From assembly GCA_001632425.1 (NCBI GenBank), contig KV425598.1, positions 62,001-126,000 on the forward strand: a stretch of DNA of 64,000 bases, given 5' to 3'. This DNA is from Neolentinus lepideus HHB14362 ss-1 (lineage: Eukaryota > Basidiomycota > Agaricomycetes > Gloeophyllales > Gloeophyllaceae). The notes below the pieces were generated by a model. It was not told the origin of the DNA, made no database searches, and worked only from the letters and a program-made list of their open reading frames with translations. Positions within the stretch are counted from its first letter, which is position 1. Each line of letters starts with the position of its first letter. The position numbers and the translations under genes were made by a program. Below, piece after piece: positions 1-11,455 of the stretch.

Positions 1-30
1 CCAACCTCACTGCGTCGAAGAACTGCGCAG

Positions 31-330
31 CACCCGGTCCAACTGGAAGGGTACCTGGATAGCGGCTGAGAGGAAGACTTATCCAATGGGAGGACATCAC
101 CAGGCATCCACTCCTGCGCCTTATCGACCGCTGCCAGATTATACATCGCACTGTGGGAGCGAGGTGCATCTCGACCCAAGACGCCTGCAATGAAGGCCTC
201 GGGATACGCTGGATGAGTCATCCAACACGCCCCCTCACCGAACAAGCTTGTCACAACACCCGGTCCAACTGGGAGGGTCAATGGCTGCTGATACCTGGCT
301 TATCCGCTGGGAGGACATCCATTAGGCGTC
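31..330. repeat. Diverged tandem duplication, period about 226 bp
   Basis: The block beginning CACCCGGTCCAACTGGAAGG at position 31 recurs at position 257 with one change in the first 20 bases. A second shared block, GGGAGGACATC followed by a CAGGCATCCA/TAGGCGTCCA stretch and CGACCGCTGC/CAACCGCTGC, keeps the same spacing. No protein family is recognisable in any frame, so I read this as repeat DNA and not a gene. Confidence 0.6.
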
Positions 331-651
331 CACACCTGCTTACTATCAACCGCTGCTGGGGTATACATTGCATGGCAGCTCCCTCCTCGCTGATCGTTGC
401 TCAGAGTTCTGCGTGGCGGGCAGCGAGGATGTACTGTGACGCGGTGAGTTACCGTATCGTCTGTTCTTCTTCTGTGTGCAGTGTGAGGTCTGCGTCATCG
501 GTGATAAGGTGGGTGCCACTAACGATCTAAGAGCTTGCTGCGCAATTACGAGTCCTGAGGTACGAAGGATGAGTTTGTACGCTCAGAATGAGCGGGATGC
601 CGAAACGGGAGTGTCGTGGGAATTTGTGCCGAGTAATCGGAGTTCAAAGTA

Positions 652-727
652 TTTGTAGTGCTAGCTACAAAATTTCATTCCCGATTCATAGTCCGTTTCT
701 AGTAATCACTACAAAGTCACTACAAAC
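652..727. repeat. CACTA-like terminal motifs next to the assembly gap
   Basis: TTTGTAGTG at 652-660 is the exact reverse complement of CACTACAAA, which occurs twice in direct orientation at 707-715 and 718-726. CACTA at an element edge is the hallmark of EnSpm/CACTA DNA transposons. The sequence runs into undetermined bases at 733, so no complete element can be drawn. This may be the end of one element and the start of another, or coincidence in AT-rich DNA. Confidence 0.35.
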
Positions 728-732
728 TCGTT

Positions 733-977
733 NNNNNNNNNNNNNNNNNNNNNNNNNNNNNNNNNNNNNNNNNNNNNNNNNNNNNNNNNNNNNNNNNNNN
801 NNNNNNNNNNNNNNNNNNNNNNNNNNNNNNNNNNNNNNNNNNNNNNNNNNNNNNNNNNNNNNNNNNNNNNNNNNNNNNNNNNNNNNNNNNNNNNNNNNNN
901 NNNNNNNNNNNNNNNNNNNNNNNNNNNNNNNNNNNNNNNNNNNNNNNNNNNNNNNNNNNNNNNNNNNNNNNNNNNNN
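733..977. other. Assembly gap (245 undetermined bases)
   Basis: The sequence is entirely n here. It sits inside repeat-rich DNA, which is the likely reason the assembly failed. Confidence 0.99.
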
Positions 978-1000
978 GTTGGTTGAGTCAGCATGAGATA

Positions 1001-1790
1001 TCAGTAAGAGAATGACATAGACAACATGAAAGATTTTACACACTGTTTATGTCATTGGTCACCAATAGCTGGTATTTCCATTGAGAGAAATCGGAAAATT
1101 TGCTAAAAATATCAGAAAAATTTGTACAACCTAAGGTGCCCACCCATTTGCTTGTTGACACCTTCCAAATATGGTAATTATTGATGATGTATGTATCTTT
1201 CTTATTTTATACTGGTCTACTGGCTTTATTAGCCTGTTCATTGAGTGAGTGGGGGATACCAGCAAGAGAATGATGTAGATAGCATGAAAATCTTGTGAGA
1301 TTTTCCACACATCAATAGCTGGTATTTCTGCTCAGAAAAATTGGCAAATTTGCTAAAAATATTGGAGAATTTTTTACAACCCAGGGTGGCTGGGACAGGC
1401 CCATTTGTTGGGTCATTTGTTTGGCTATATCTTCCAAATATGCTAAATATTGATGTTGTATATATCTTTCTTACCTAATACTGGTCTACTGGCTTTATTA
1501 GTTGGCTCATTGAGTGAACATGGGATACCAGCAAGAGCATGACATAGATAGCATGAAAGTCCTGTGAGATTTTACATGCTATCCACATCATTAGTCATCA
1601 ATAGTTGGTATTTTGGCTCAGAAAAATCGGAAAATGCTAAAAATATCAGAAACATTTGTACAGCCCAGAGGGGCTGGCCCATTTGTTTGAGTGATTGTTT
1701 GTACCTTCTAAATATGGTAATTGTTATGAGTCCTGAGGTTACATTGGAAATATTCATACCCCATCATAATCAAAAAATGGTCAAAAATGG
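1001..1790. repeat. AT-rich tandem array, three diverged units of about 258-269 bp
   Basis: Units start near 1001, 1259 and 1528, each with a version of CCAGCAAGAGAATGACATAG. Every unit then carries a CAATAGCTGGTATTT-like stretch and a TTGCTAAAAATAT stretch. The first two also share TACTGGTCTACTGGCTTTAT. The array probably begins inside the gap. No reading frame spans it and no coding signal is seen. Confidence 0.75.
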
Positions 1791-2462
1791 ATTAAAATAG
1801 GATTCAAATTCCATTATAGACAAACTTTTAATTATAATGAAGTACAAAAATTTCTGAAAATTAATACGCTCAGAAAATGTAACAAGTGACCTCAGGACTC
1901 GTACCCATGCCATGCAGAGTAGTGGCCCTCTTGCCCAAGTTTGAAGTAGCCCCGGTGTGCAACAACGGCGGGGTATTTATGGTGGATATGGTCCTTGTGA
2001 GGGAAAAGGAGACAGGGTTCGGATTTAATGATCAACTTACTCACATAGAGTTGACTGCCGCGGTCATCGTAATAAATGCGATAGAGCACGGCTCCGAAGT
2101 TCGTAGACACCAGTAAACAAGCGTAGCGTGGCTCCAGACGCCCTAGAAAAGAGCCTCTCTGATAATGTAGCCATGACATAATTATTGCTGTGAAGACGAC
2201 CGTGTGCATCGACTATTTAAGTGTGTCGCTGCGTATACTTTACAACCTTCTATTTGTATGAAGCAGAACTAAAGTGGATTATCTTGATTGGTTGTTTTGG
2301 ATGTGTTCATTTCGTCGGTATTGCGGTCGTAACCTTACCTTGTTTAGGGAACTATCTCACAGCAGGATGCTCCGACCCAGGATCGATGCACTATGCGCTC
2401 GATCCTCCCAACACCTGCATCCGAGGAGCCAGATTTATTCCACGATCCGTCTCATATCCACG

Positions 2463-3402
2463 ATGAATGAGGATCAAATAAAGACTCTCCAAGCATGGAG
2501 GGAGAGACTGGCGCAGACGCCGAAGGAGAAGCTCGAGGTGAGGATCATGACCGGCAAGACTCCTGCGGTGGCTTGCGCGATAGACCAACGGTTCTCTTTC
2601 ACGGCCTACATACCAAAATGCCACGCGTTCGACGGCCCAGAGCTGCCACTGCTTGTTCTCGTGCACGGGGGCACGCGGAATTCGCATATGAGGACCATGC
2701 TGGATTTCGCGGAGGAGTGCGGGTGTGTCGTCCTCGCGCCGTTGTTTCCTTGTGGAATCATAGACCTCACCGGTAAATAAATTTCTGCTCCCGATCTTTC
2801 TTATCGCGATAGACCCTGATGAGAACCAAATGCTTGCAGACCTCCACAATTACAAGACCTTGGTATACCGAGGCATCCGTTTCGATCATATTCTCCTGTC
2901 GATGATCGAGCAGGCGTCGTGCATTTGGCGGATCCGTACGGACAAATTCTTTTTGCACGGGTTCAGTGCGGGAGGTCAGTTCTGCCATCGATTCTTCTAC
3001 CTCTATCCGCAGCTGCTCTTGGGGGTTTCAATCGGCGCACCTGGGAGCATCACGTTGCCACGAAGAGATAGTCCTTGGCCCGAGGGCATCGCGGACATTT
3101 CTCAGGTGTTCGACATCAAGGGTGACTATGTGCCAGATTTTGCAGCAATGGCGAAGGTACCCGTGCAGTTTGTTGTCGGGGAGAGAGACGTAGAGACGTC
3201 AGCGCTGAGAGACGATGTGGGCCCTGAAGTCGCGGGAGGGGGAAATCGGATCCACAGGATTACTGCTTTGCGGGATGCATGGAAAGAAGTGGGCGTAAAT
3301 GGCGTGCTCGACATCGTACCGGGAGTAGGCCATGCGGGAGGGAAAATTGCATCTAAAGCGCAGCACTTTTTTCTGCCGTTGGTAAAAGGCGTTAGCGTCT
3401 GA
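2463..3402 (+). CDS. Alpha/beta hydrolase (esterase/lipase-like)
   Basis: Two exons (2463-2772 and 2813-3402) joined across a 40-bp GT-AG intron give a 299-residue protein. The junction is phase-consistent (1 nt + 2 nt making an Asp codon). The core signature is visible: LLVLVHGGTRN forms the oxyanion-hole HGG strand-turn, and HGFSAGGQF is the GxSxGG nucleophile elbow. A late GVGHAGG supplies the likely catalytic His. VGERDVE fits the acid-bearing strand. No signal peptide is seen, so the enzyme is probably cytoplasmic. The ATG at 2463 is chosen because it directly precedes hydrophilic sequence leading into the fold; upstream in-frame codons give implausible sequence. The fold resembles feruloyl-esterase/PHB-depolymerase-like bacterial-type hydrolases, but the substrate cannot be read from sequence. 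Confidence 0.82.
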
Positions 3403-3416
3403 AACGTATTTTCTCT

Positions 3417-3560
3417 GAGGCCGAGCGGAGAACTCACTTACTAATAATTGCTGTAAATTTGTATGTACATCCAGATGGACTGGCTTGGAGACCGAGCGTT
3501 GAACCCACTTGCTAATATTTCTATAATGCTTGTTGTAAATTTGGATGCGTATCCAGATGT
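3417..3560. repeat. Tandem duplication just downstream of the hydrolase
   Basis: A segment starting GAGGCCGAGCGGAGAACTCA (3417) and ending CATCCAGATG (3476) is repeated in diverged form from GAGACCGAGCG (about 3488) to TATCCAGATG (about 3560). Each unit contains GCTGTAAATTTG/TTGTAAATTTGG. It lies in what should be the 3' UTR or terminator of the hydrolase gene, so that gene may have two alternative 3' ends. Confidence 0.6.
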
Positions 3561-4038
3561 TTCCCTAGTTCGTTCTGCCACAGAGGCCCTTCCCAAGGGG
3601 AGCACATAGTACTATGGCGAAAGGGCAAGCGGGATAATATTTAGACGTTATTTCTCTGTGGAAGGCGCCCATTCAGATACGGCTGGTATCAGAACCCTTT
3701 CACCGGCAGCGCAGGTGTCGAAGAAACATTCTGTACAATAGTAATACTCGAGCACGAAGCCGCTCGAAACAAGGGCAAGCAGTGACGTATGTCTTGTTTG
3801 TTAGTATTTGTCGCCAAAGTTTGTGGCGTTCATTTACCTCTCCAAAGCGGCCCGTTCACTCATCGCTCGTCTTTCCAATACGTTAATAAATATTGCATCA
3901 AGTACCACTACACGCCCATGAAGGCCAATCCTTTCCTCAGAAACGGTGATTCCCATAGCCTTGATAGCGTCCCACCCCACGGCAAGGACGCTCTGAACTT
4001 CTGCATCGGCACGGACCGCTTCTGAAGATTTCCCGATG
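3561..4038. other. Intergenic stretch, possible dehydrogenase C-terminal remnant
   Basis: No gene is called. On the minus strand an open stretch over about 3830-4030 reads in a helix-like, charged style (for example VLAVGWDAIKAMGI). It could be a remnant of the C-terminal part of the dehydrogenase pseudogene to its right, but I could not match it to that family. Confidence 0.3.
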
Positions 4039-5180
4039 TTAAGCCTTTACTGCCATTTTGACAACACTAGGAAGGGCAAAAACATGACGTGAACCCACGA
4101 CAACATCAAAGTCCCGCGAGTGAGTTTTTTTGAGAGTTTGCCATCCAGCCTGCGTGTCAGTGCGGTCGAGTTCGACATACTCGTCCCCGGCACCAATGCG
4201 CTTCGCTACCTCCATTTTTGAACCAGCAGGAGCGACGATGACTACTTTCGAAGCACCATTTATTTTGAGCAGTTGCGCCAGCATCAGCCCCGAAGGTCCG
4301 GCACCAATTACTAGAGCCTCGACCCCGACCTTCACCTGCAACCTGTCCATGGCGTATATGGCACACGAAGTCGGTTCTATCAAGATGGCTTCCTCGTCAG
4401 CCAAGTTCTTGATTTTGAACACCCTTGTCGCATCACTGCACACAGCGTCAGAAATGATGTGTTGCGAGCAACCATACTAGTAGAGGAACCGGCGGCATAC
4501 GTTAATATGTATTCTGTGAAACCGCCGTGAATAGTGAACCCACGTCCACCCATTCTCTCGCACATGACAGCATTTCCGCGACGGGAAAAGAAGCAATGTC
4601 CGCACTAGGTAAAATAGAGATGAGCGATATTGAATTCACAACGTATTGCAATCTCGTACAAAGACAGCCGGCTCGACCACGCAGCGGTCGCCAACCGCAT
4701 AGCCGTCGACACCTTCACCGATACTCTCTATCGTTCCCGTAACCTCATGTCCCGGAATAATCTACAGTCCCAATCAGGACCGAAGCTAGCCATCAGGAAA
4801 GAACAAAAAAAAACCTACAGGATACGCTATAGGAAACACTCCGCTGTGAATATGCCCGTCAGCTCCGCACACACCTTCGGAAGAAACTGGTTGAGGTAGG
4901 GCACGTCGCTATTCCTGAGCATAATACTGACCAACGCACGATACTGCAATGAGCATCAGCGGAGAATTCAGATCAATCCTCGTCAGTCAACTTGGGTTTC
5001 GTCCAAGACGCGCCTTTAATCAAGATCTGACCCTTCGCGGGTAGAGGAACAGGCTCCTGCCATATGCTGAATTGGGATGGCTGGGAACGTGCAAAGACTA
5101 TAATTAGTGTAAGCGTACAACACTTGGTATGTGGGACGCACTGCAGTATAAACCAGTGCTTTCATCTGGGGTGGAGTCAT
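4039..5180 (-). pseudogene. Decayed zinc-type medium-chain (polyol/alcohol) dehydrogenase
   Basis: The gene reads right to left from an ATG at 5180 (MTPPQMKALVYTAV). Exon 1 is 5119-5180, followed by a 52-bp intron into QVFIWQEPVPLPAKGQILIK. Later blocks are typical of the sorbitol/alcohol dehydrogenase (MDR) family: CGADGHIHSGVF, PGHEVTGTIESIGEG, the structural zinc loop CGHCFFSRRGNAVMCE, and the Rossmann segment VIGAGPSGLMLAQLLK. Several joins cannot be made in frame with legal splice sites. These are before CGADGHIH, before the zinc loop, and after FTEYILTYAAG. The C-terminal third after DFDVVV is missing or unrecognisable; the family is normally about 350 residues. I therefore call it a pseudogene, although sequencing errors could mimic some breaks. 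Confidence 0.75.
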
Positions 5181-5596
5181 CGTTGACACAGGGTACTACG
5201 TGGAATTGAGGACGGCACACCAGTAGAGATATATACCCAATCGCTTGGGTGCGTATAGGGTTCCTTGATAAAGAGAAGGCGAGTCTCAAAGCCCCTTATA
5301 GAGACTTCTTCCACGGCAAATAGGTCAAACTCGTTGCGTTTACGCTAGAACGTGACGCGCGTTCAATGCCGAAGACTCTATGTTAGACTCCTTTCTGCAA
5401 GTCATTCCCCGAAAGCGTCGGAAATCGGGGTATCCAGTGAACGTGTAAAGGGCTCGCTCAGTGCGGTCGAATTGAAGATGACGTCTGGATCCGCGGTCAG
5501 CCAATCAGAGGTCACAGTCAAATGAGCACCTGTATGCATCGATTATATTTGCATCGTGATGTTATATCTTACAGTGTCACCATCCAGCAAGATATA
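5181..5596. other. Intergenic, nothing recognised
   Basis: The stretch lies between the start of the dehydrogenase relict and the 3' end of the symporter gene, both on the minus strand. Open frames are short and show no family motif. Confidence 0.6.
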
Positions 5597-8237
5597 TTAC
5601 GCTTTCTTCTCCATGGATGCTGAATCCGAGATGTTCACTTCCTCCACAATCGCATCAGATCCAGATTCCGAGGCTGGCGAACTCGTGTCCGATTTGAGCC
5701 TCAGGAATTTTCTGCATAACAGGGAGAGCGAGCGTCGCCCCTGCCAAACCGGCAGGATCAAAATGATCAAGCAGGCAATCCACGCCCAGAGGAACGTCCA
5801 CACTACCCAAAACCGGAAGAAATCTCTGGAAAAGACGTAGTGTGTTCCGTACATCGGCATTGGGAAAACGATGATGAAGCCCAGCGCCATGGCCTGCGGC
5901 AATTGTTAGGTCCTGTGAAGTCTGAGGTTGCGTCACTCACAATCGAGGCGTAAGTCGCTATTCTCCTGGAGCGTTTCATTCTTGCGTTGTTCTCCGGCGT
6001 CATGATATCTTCCTCTCGCTGCTGCTCGAGCTGCTCCTTCGTTATTCCCTGAACATCGCTGTCATCGACGACATGAATCTTGTCCCGAAGAGTCGACCAG
6101 TCGAAGTCTTGGGGCCCAAAGACGTAGGTCAATAGTGGAGAATACACGATAGGGCAAAGTAAAGCCGTCACGTTCCCAACAAGAAGAGAATGTGGTGTTC
6201 CCAGGTTGTCCACTGTTAACTGAAAAGTAGGGCTTATTACCGCAAATCTATGAAGGATGATACGACCGACGAGCCATACCTGTCCGTGCCATCGATGAGT
6301 TACACCAACCCAACATGCGATCCCTGTGATTGTGCCAAGTATAGGTGCGCCCACTACTGCAACGGCGTTCTGTTTTCTCCACAGAATAGTGCAAGCGATC
6401 GGGATCACTGCGGGCGCGCAAATAATGCCAACAGATGTCTGCAAAATAGCATAAGATCCACAACAACAGGTGAATAGCGCGCAAGAACTCACCACAATGA
6501 AGTTCACACCAATAGCAGTCTGACTCAGACCCGTCGCGATGCAAGAACAGACAATCGTGAACGTAATCACCACAAAATGACTTAGTTTCAACAGCCGTCC
6601 ACCCGTCGCCTTCGGATTGATGTATCCCCTATACACGTCATACGTTATGACACTCGCCACGCACACCAAGTCGCTCGAGAAGGCGGACGTGACTGCCATG
6701 AACATCATTAGCAACACAGCAACGGCGCCACCTTTGCCCATGAGCGCCAGAGCGGCGTACGGCATCGCGAGACCGGCGTTGACCTCCGTAGTCGACATCT
6801 GGCGGGGGTACGTGGGGAAGGATGGTGATGATTGCAGTGCGCGGGCGACAAGCCCGAAGGTTGTCGCGAGACAGAAGGGAATAGCGAACCAGCAGAGACC
6901 ACCGAGGAGGTAGCCGCCCATCGTCTTGGCGGGATCGGCAGCGATGGCTTTCTGGAAAAGCTGAACATCAACCGCGGCCGCCCACCCTGCGTGTGGTTAA
7001 GTAAAATGGTGCATTGCGAAGTGACAGCAACCAACCCGTTGCAAATATGACAATTCCGAGGATGATGCCGTTCAGGGACTGCATGGTGAGATACTCTCCC
7101 TGAGCGTTCCCATCTACCGGAGACACTTGTGCTGCCTGTCGCAGTAGCTCGTACATTCTATCCGGAGAGCCGATAAGGTGAGAACTGGAGTACGCTGTAA
7201 ATAAGGCGGCTAGGATAATGAAGTAGATGATTATAGTATGCGTGTAATCTCTGGATACTTGGATTAAGTTCAAGTCCGATTAAATCTTCGACCTCACTCA
7301 CGCGAGGAAGGTTGCCTTGACTGCGCAAAAGATGAGCGGGTTTCCACCATTGAGGCTGGCGGTCTGCTACTCACTTCCTCCTGTCAGGGTATATATCATA
7401 ACTCCAAGTGGTAAAAGAAAGCATCCGGCAATGACGTTCATCCCAGTCAAGGCAGTGAAAACAGCGGAACCTAGAACACATGAATAGGTCGTGGAAGATC
7501 ATGAGGTAAAGGTAAAAAGGTCGTACGCACCTCCGACAAGCAAATTCACACAATTGAATATTTGATACAAAGTGGAATAAAATATCTGAATCCAATGTCC
7601 GGCTACGCCATATCGTACTTGCGTAGCTATACCGCACGTGAAAATCAGTTCTGGTTCATTGAGGATGTAATGATATGTCGCGGACCTTCTAGGAACGTGT
7701 GAGCGCCGGGAGCCTTTCGCTTCAATTCTATCGCTGCCACAGAGAATAGGATGATCTGGACACTAGCCCCAGCACCTGTCAGACAGATATCAAGGGTGTC
7801 CTGCTAGAGCGGGGTGGTTGGGATTCACCATCTACAGGGGATCCAACACTTCGATATCAGGATTTACAAGCAGGTCTTAGAGATATACGCACAATAGTAT
7901 GCCCCAGATACGCCATACGAGAATGTCCTGAACACTTTCCGGTAAATAGATGACCCAGGGCGAAGCGAACTTTTGGGACACACCATGTAGAAGATGTGAG
8001 CAGTGTCGCTGCGATTGTCCACGAGGAGACCACCGCACTAGCAATTAGACCAGTGTTGATGCTCCGTTTCGCGGTCATGAACATCTCGGATCCTTGCACC
8101 TCGTTCATGAATTTGGCCAGTATCTTCGTTGTCGCGTACATCGTGACCCCAAACAGCACCCCGAATCCGATGCAAATGCCATATCCTGCACCTTGAGGCA
8201 GAGGTGGTATCACGGTCGTACTGGAGTTTTGCGCCAT
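5597..8237 (-). CDS. DUR3: DUR3-type urea/polyamine sodium:solute symporter
   Basis: Eleven exons read from an ATG at 8237 to a stop at 5597, and all ten introns join in phase. The product is about 660 residues, the usual size for fungal DUR3. It belongs to the sodium:solute symporter family and imports urea (in yeast also polyamines) at the plasma membrane. Recognised blocks in order are [20 protein letters not shown] (TM1), [128 protein letters not shown], and a charged tail after [18 protein letters not shown]. About fifteen hydrophobic segments are seen. The usual GNFGTVFVDNGYWQRAI segment is replaced by [15 protein letters not shown], so this may be a diverged paralogue. Exon 1 is 7984-8237. 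The last intron lies between TYASI and AMALGF. Confidence 0.93.
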
Positions 8238-9405
8238 AGTGAAGGTAGGGTAGGCGGAGCCACAGACATGGGCTGGGCAGACACTGTATCTTTAAAGAGA
8301 CTCTTATCACCGGACTGCAGACGGACCTCGTTCATAGGCTGTTCTCTCAAAAATATACACCCTGCTCCAAGTCAATCGACCCTTATCAGCGTCACCTTCT
8401 CAGCGTCTATCTGTATAGAATTCTTCGACGTTCTGTATGTTGTTCGATGTATGGAATGAAGGGCATCCTTTGGCGGATGCAGGTCTAGGACCGACACAGC
8501 GCATGTCCAAGAGACCAGCGAGGAAACTACTCTTGTCTGAGGAGTTGAACGACGGACCCATCTAAGTATTTTGATATGCGAGCGTCAAGACTGCCGTAAG
8601 GCTAAATTCGAGATAAGATACAAATGCTTCTCCATCAGGTTAAGAATAGCAGCCTAGTTGAGTCAGGCGTCCTGTGTGAGCCAACAGCCCCTTCCAAGCC
8701 ACAGAGGCGAAGTCCAACGCGGTGATGCTTAATACAAGTATTGCGAAAGCCGCTGAGACTAGAGTTTTCTCAACTTGCGTCCAAGGTTTCGACGTTTACT
8801 GTCGATAGAACAAGTAGTGGTGTAGCGACAGCAGCAAAAACGAGCTGTGGATGACGAACTATCACTTAGATTGACAGAGCTCGAGCTCGAGGTTTCATCT
8901 AGCAAGGGCCAGAAAAGACGATAGGAAGACTCAGAATGAAATCAAAGCCAACTCAAAGCCAACTTGAACAAACTTGAATATATTATGAGCGCTCGGCGTC
9001 TCCCGATACTATGGCGGTTCCTTCGCACTTTTAATCCACTGAGCATATTATCACAGTAGCGCATATACATTTGTCTTTCAGCATATATTCACCTCGCTTT
9101 ACGAATATAACTATGGTGTTGCTCCCTGAGGCATGAATATGCAGCACAAATAGTTCGTACTGTCCACAGATTTTAATGATCGACTCTTTATGCATGACCT
9201 ACCTTCGTGATTTCAGGCCTATCACTACCCAACAACAGTATGTCAAGGACATTACATCATTTTATTACTTCACGACCATATGACTATCTATTACTTTTGC
9301 AACCAAGGGTTTGTGCGAGGTTACCCGATGACTTAACCCCACCGCGGTTTAGCAGAGGATCATACAAGATGCAGTGGCACCTCACGATCACGGGCGTGTA
9401 TTGCA
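8238..9405. other. Intergenic upstream region of the symporter, nothing recognised
   Basis: About 1.2 kb without a supportable gene. It contains the 5' region of the minus-strand symporter. I saw no repeat, RNA gene or long frame. Confidence 0.6.
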
Positions 9406-9668
9406 GTGCCGCCGTTCGTCACCCCGCTCACGTCCATCCTCTCCTACCCAGTGGGCATGCCCGAGCGCATTGCCATCGTCCGCGCGTACGACAAGACGCA
9501 ACAGCCGATCACGGGTGCATGTCTCACGGTGCCGCTATTTGTGTGGTGTGCTGCTTGAGGAACCCGCGATTGGGCGACTTGCAGGTGTTGCCCGAGGCGG
9601 AGAGGATGCTCAGTACTGTGCTCATGGCGGAGGTGAAGGTGGATGAGAAGGTGAATGAGACAGCATGA
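9406..9668 (+). pseudogene. 3' fragment of an unidentified gene
   Basis: Two exon-like blocks join in phase. One follows a TTGCAG acceptor and reads PPFVTPLTSILSYPVGMPER then IAIVRAYDKTQQPITG. The other follows an intron ending CTTGCAG and reads LPEAERMLSTVLMAEVKVDE to a stop at 9666-9668. Codon use and intron signals look like real coding sequence. No acceptable start or 5' exons are found upstream. I do not recognise the family. It may be a truncated gene end or a small gene whose first exons I missed. Confidence 0.4.
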
Positions 9669-11455
9669 TTTGCTCTGATTTTGAGGTGGTACAGGTTTCA
9701 AAGGGGTCACCAGCTGGCGTGTACAATTGCAGTCGGGACCGAGTTCGACAAGTGAGGAGTCCTGCAAAAGCACAGTCAGCCATGTACAATAATATGAGGA
9801 CTAGAGGAAGCAAGTTTTACATTATAGATCAGCCACTCATTGTGCATCGTCCCGCAGCCATAGACTGAGTAAGCTGGGCAGCCGTACGAGAAGGCCGGAT
9901 GACCGGGATGACCACAGGGGCCTCTGCAACACAAGTATGCCCACCCCGCGTCCAACGTCGCCCGACTCGCCAAGCGCGAACACTCATGCGAGTTCTACAT
10001 AAGAACTGAAACACTTACAGGGGCTAAGTAAATCAAAATGGACGGCATACTGAGCACTGTGCCACTTTCAGGTGTGGATGTTAACGCTGTGCCGTGGCCG
10101 ATTGGCCGATTCGTCGGTGCTGATTCCGGCGCTGGCCGGCGACACAACATGAACTAGTCATGAGATTGAGCTACGCACCTGCAGCACGTCGTGACTCCCG
10201 CTCTGTTGATACCCTCTGCACGCCCCACATGTGCCATGCGCTCAGCCTTGCCATTCTTCACGATAATGCGGACCCTCGTGTGTCGGTTGATTGATAGGAT
10301 GCAACCAACAGTTGGGCGGACACGGTGCTCACGTCAAATCCTTCCCTTGCACTTGCCATCAGCAGGCTGTGAATTAGCTTCAAGCAAGGGAAATAGTACA
10401 GGTCAACAAGAAGGTCGAGGAGAGAGATACACAACGACAGCCTGACAAGTATGGCAGCAACTTCAGTCGTGAGTATATGTGCAGTTAGACAGCACCAAAG
10501 TATCAATATATGCGCGCGAGTGCGGAACTATGCGCAGTTTCGAGTGTATGTGCATATTTTGGTATATTTATGTTCATTTCCATTTTTAGTGCAAACGGAT
10601 CGTCATACGATAGCGATCTCGTCCGAGTCACGCTTGTGGTTGTCAACTTGACTGCAAAAGTATGTTCAATTGGAAGATATGGCGTCAGTATTACTTTTTA
10701 TATTCATCATCTCTAATAAGACAGACATGCCTCAAATAATACCTTCTGGCACAAATTCCTTGGTGACATCTCGATAAATCATGGAACACGCATCTGAAGA
10801 AATAGACAAGTACTCGGACAGCAACGTAGTGCGATCTCTGGCTCTGTTTACATACGGACCGCATTCGGTTATCCTGTCGGCCAGGACCCCTAGCTAGTTT
10901 TAATGCATCTTTGCTGCTGTCATCATCCACTGTCGCCTTGTCAGCGTAGATTGTTTGCGTCCCCATGCATCGGTCTTACCAGGGTGCAAGACTATCATTA
11001 CTGGTTACAGCACCGACGGGGGGTCTACATGCACGGCATTAGCGTCATGCGCGGACATGCACGCCGAGGCTCGATGGAGTGTCTTCCTCTACGCGAGGGC
11101 ATCGCATTGACACAGAAATCAGGATGGGCCTACGGAATTCGAAAACCACGAGCGCCAAAGGTGCTATGGACTAATGAGATTAAGCTGTTTCTTGCTGGTC
11201 GTAGTTCTTGTGGGGTACCCGTGACGACGAAATGACTGACGGCAGAATACATCGCCAGTTCTTCATAAGATTGCACTGCCGATGAGGAGCATGTGTCCCC
11301 GCCTCGCAAGACCTTTATTCGAGGACGAAGCTGCCCTTGCTGCAGATCATAGGTACCCCTTCCTTTCTATCTATCCCGAGATTCTGGTTGACTTTTCTGC
11401 GTAGATGGGATTCAAGATGCCGCCCCTCGAGATGGTTTGAATCATACCTTCAGTA
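9669..11455. other. Intergenic, no supportable gene
   Basis: Only short frames occur. One minus-strand frame over 9776-9973 is cysteine-rich (CCRGPCGHPGHPAFSYGCP) but has no start context or homologue that I recognise. It is not called as a gene. Confidence 0.5.

Larger units (their letters stand above)
547..1903. repeat. 15-bp inverted repeat pair bracketing the AT-rich block
   Basis: TACGAGTCCTGAGGT (547-561) is perfectly inverted at 1889-1903 (ACCTCAGGACTCGTA). A further 12-bp copy in the left-hand orientation lies at 1728-1739, so the right part (1728-1903) is itself a small foldback-like unit. The pair encloses the gap and the tandem array. I saw no convincing flanking target duplication, so mobility is inferred only from the inverted ends. 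Confidence 0.4.

Noticed and set aside
9776..9973. Cysteine-rich minus-strand frame (CCRGPCGHPGHPAFSYGCP) as a possible small secreted protein
   Set aside because: There is no signal peptide and no start context, and the cysteine spacing matches no family I know. The adjacent frames are equally open.
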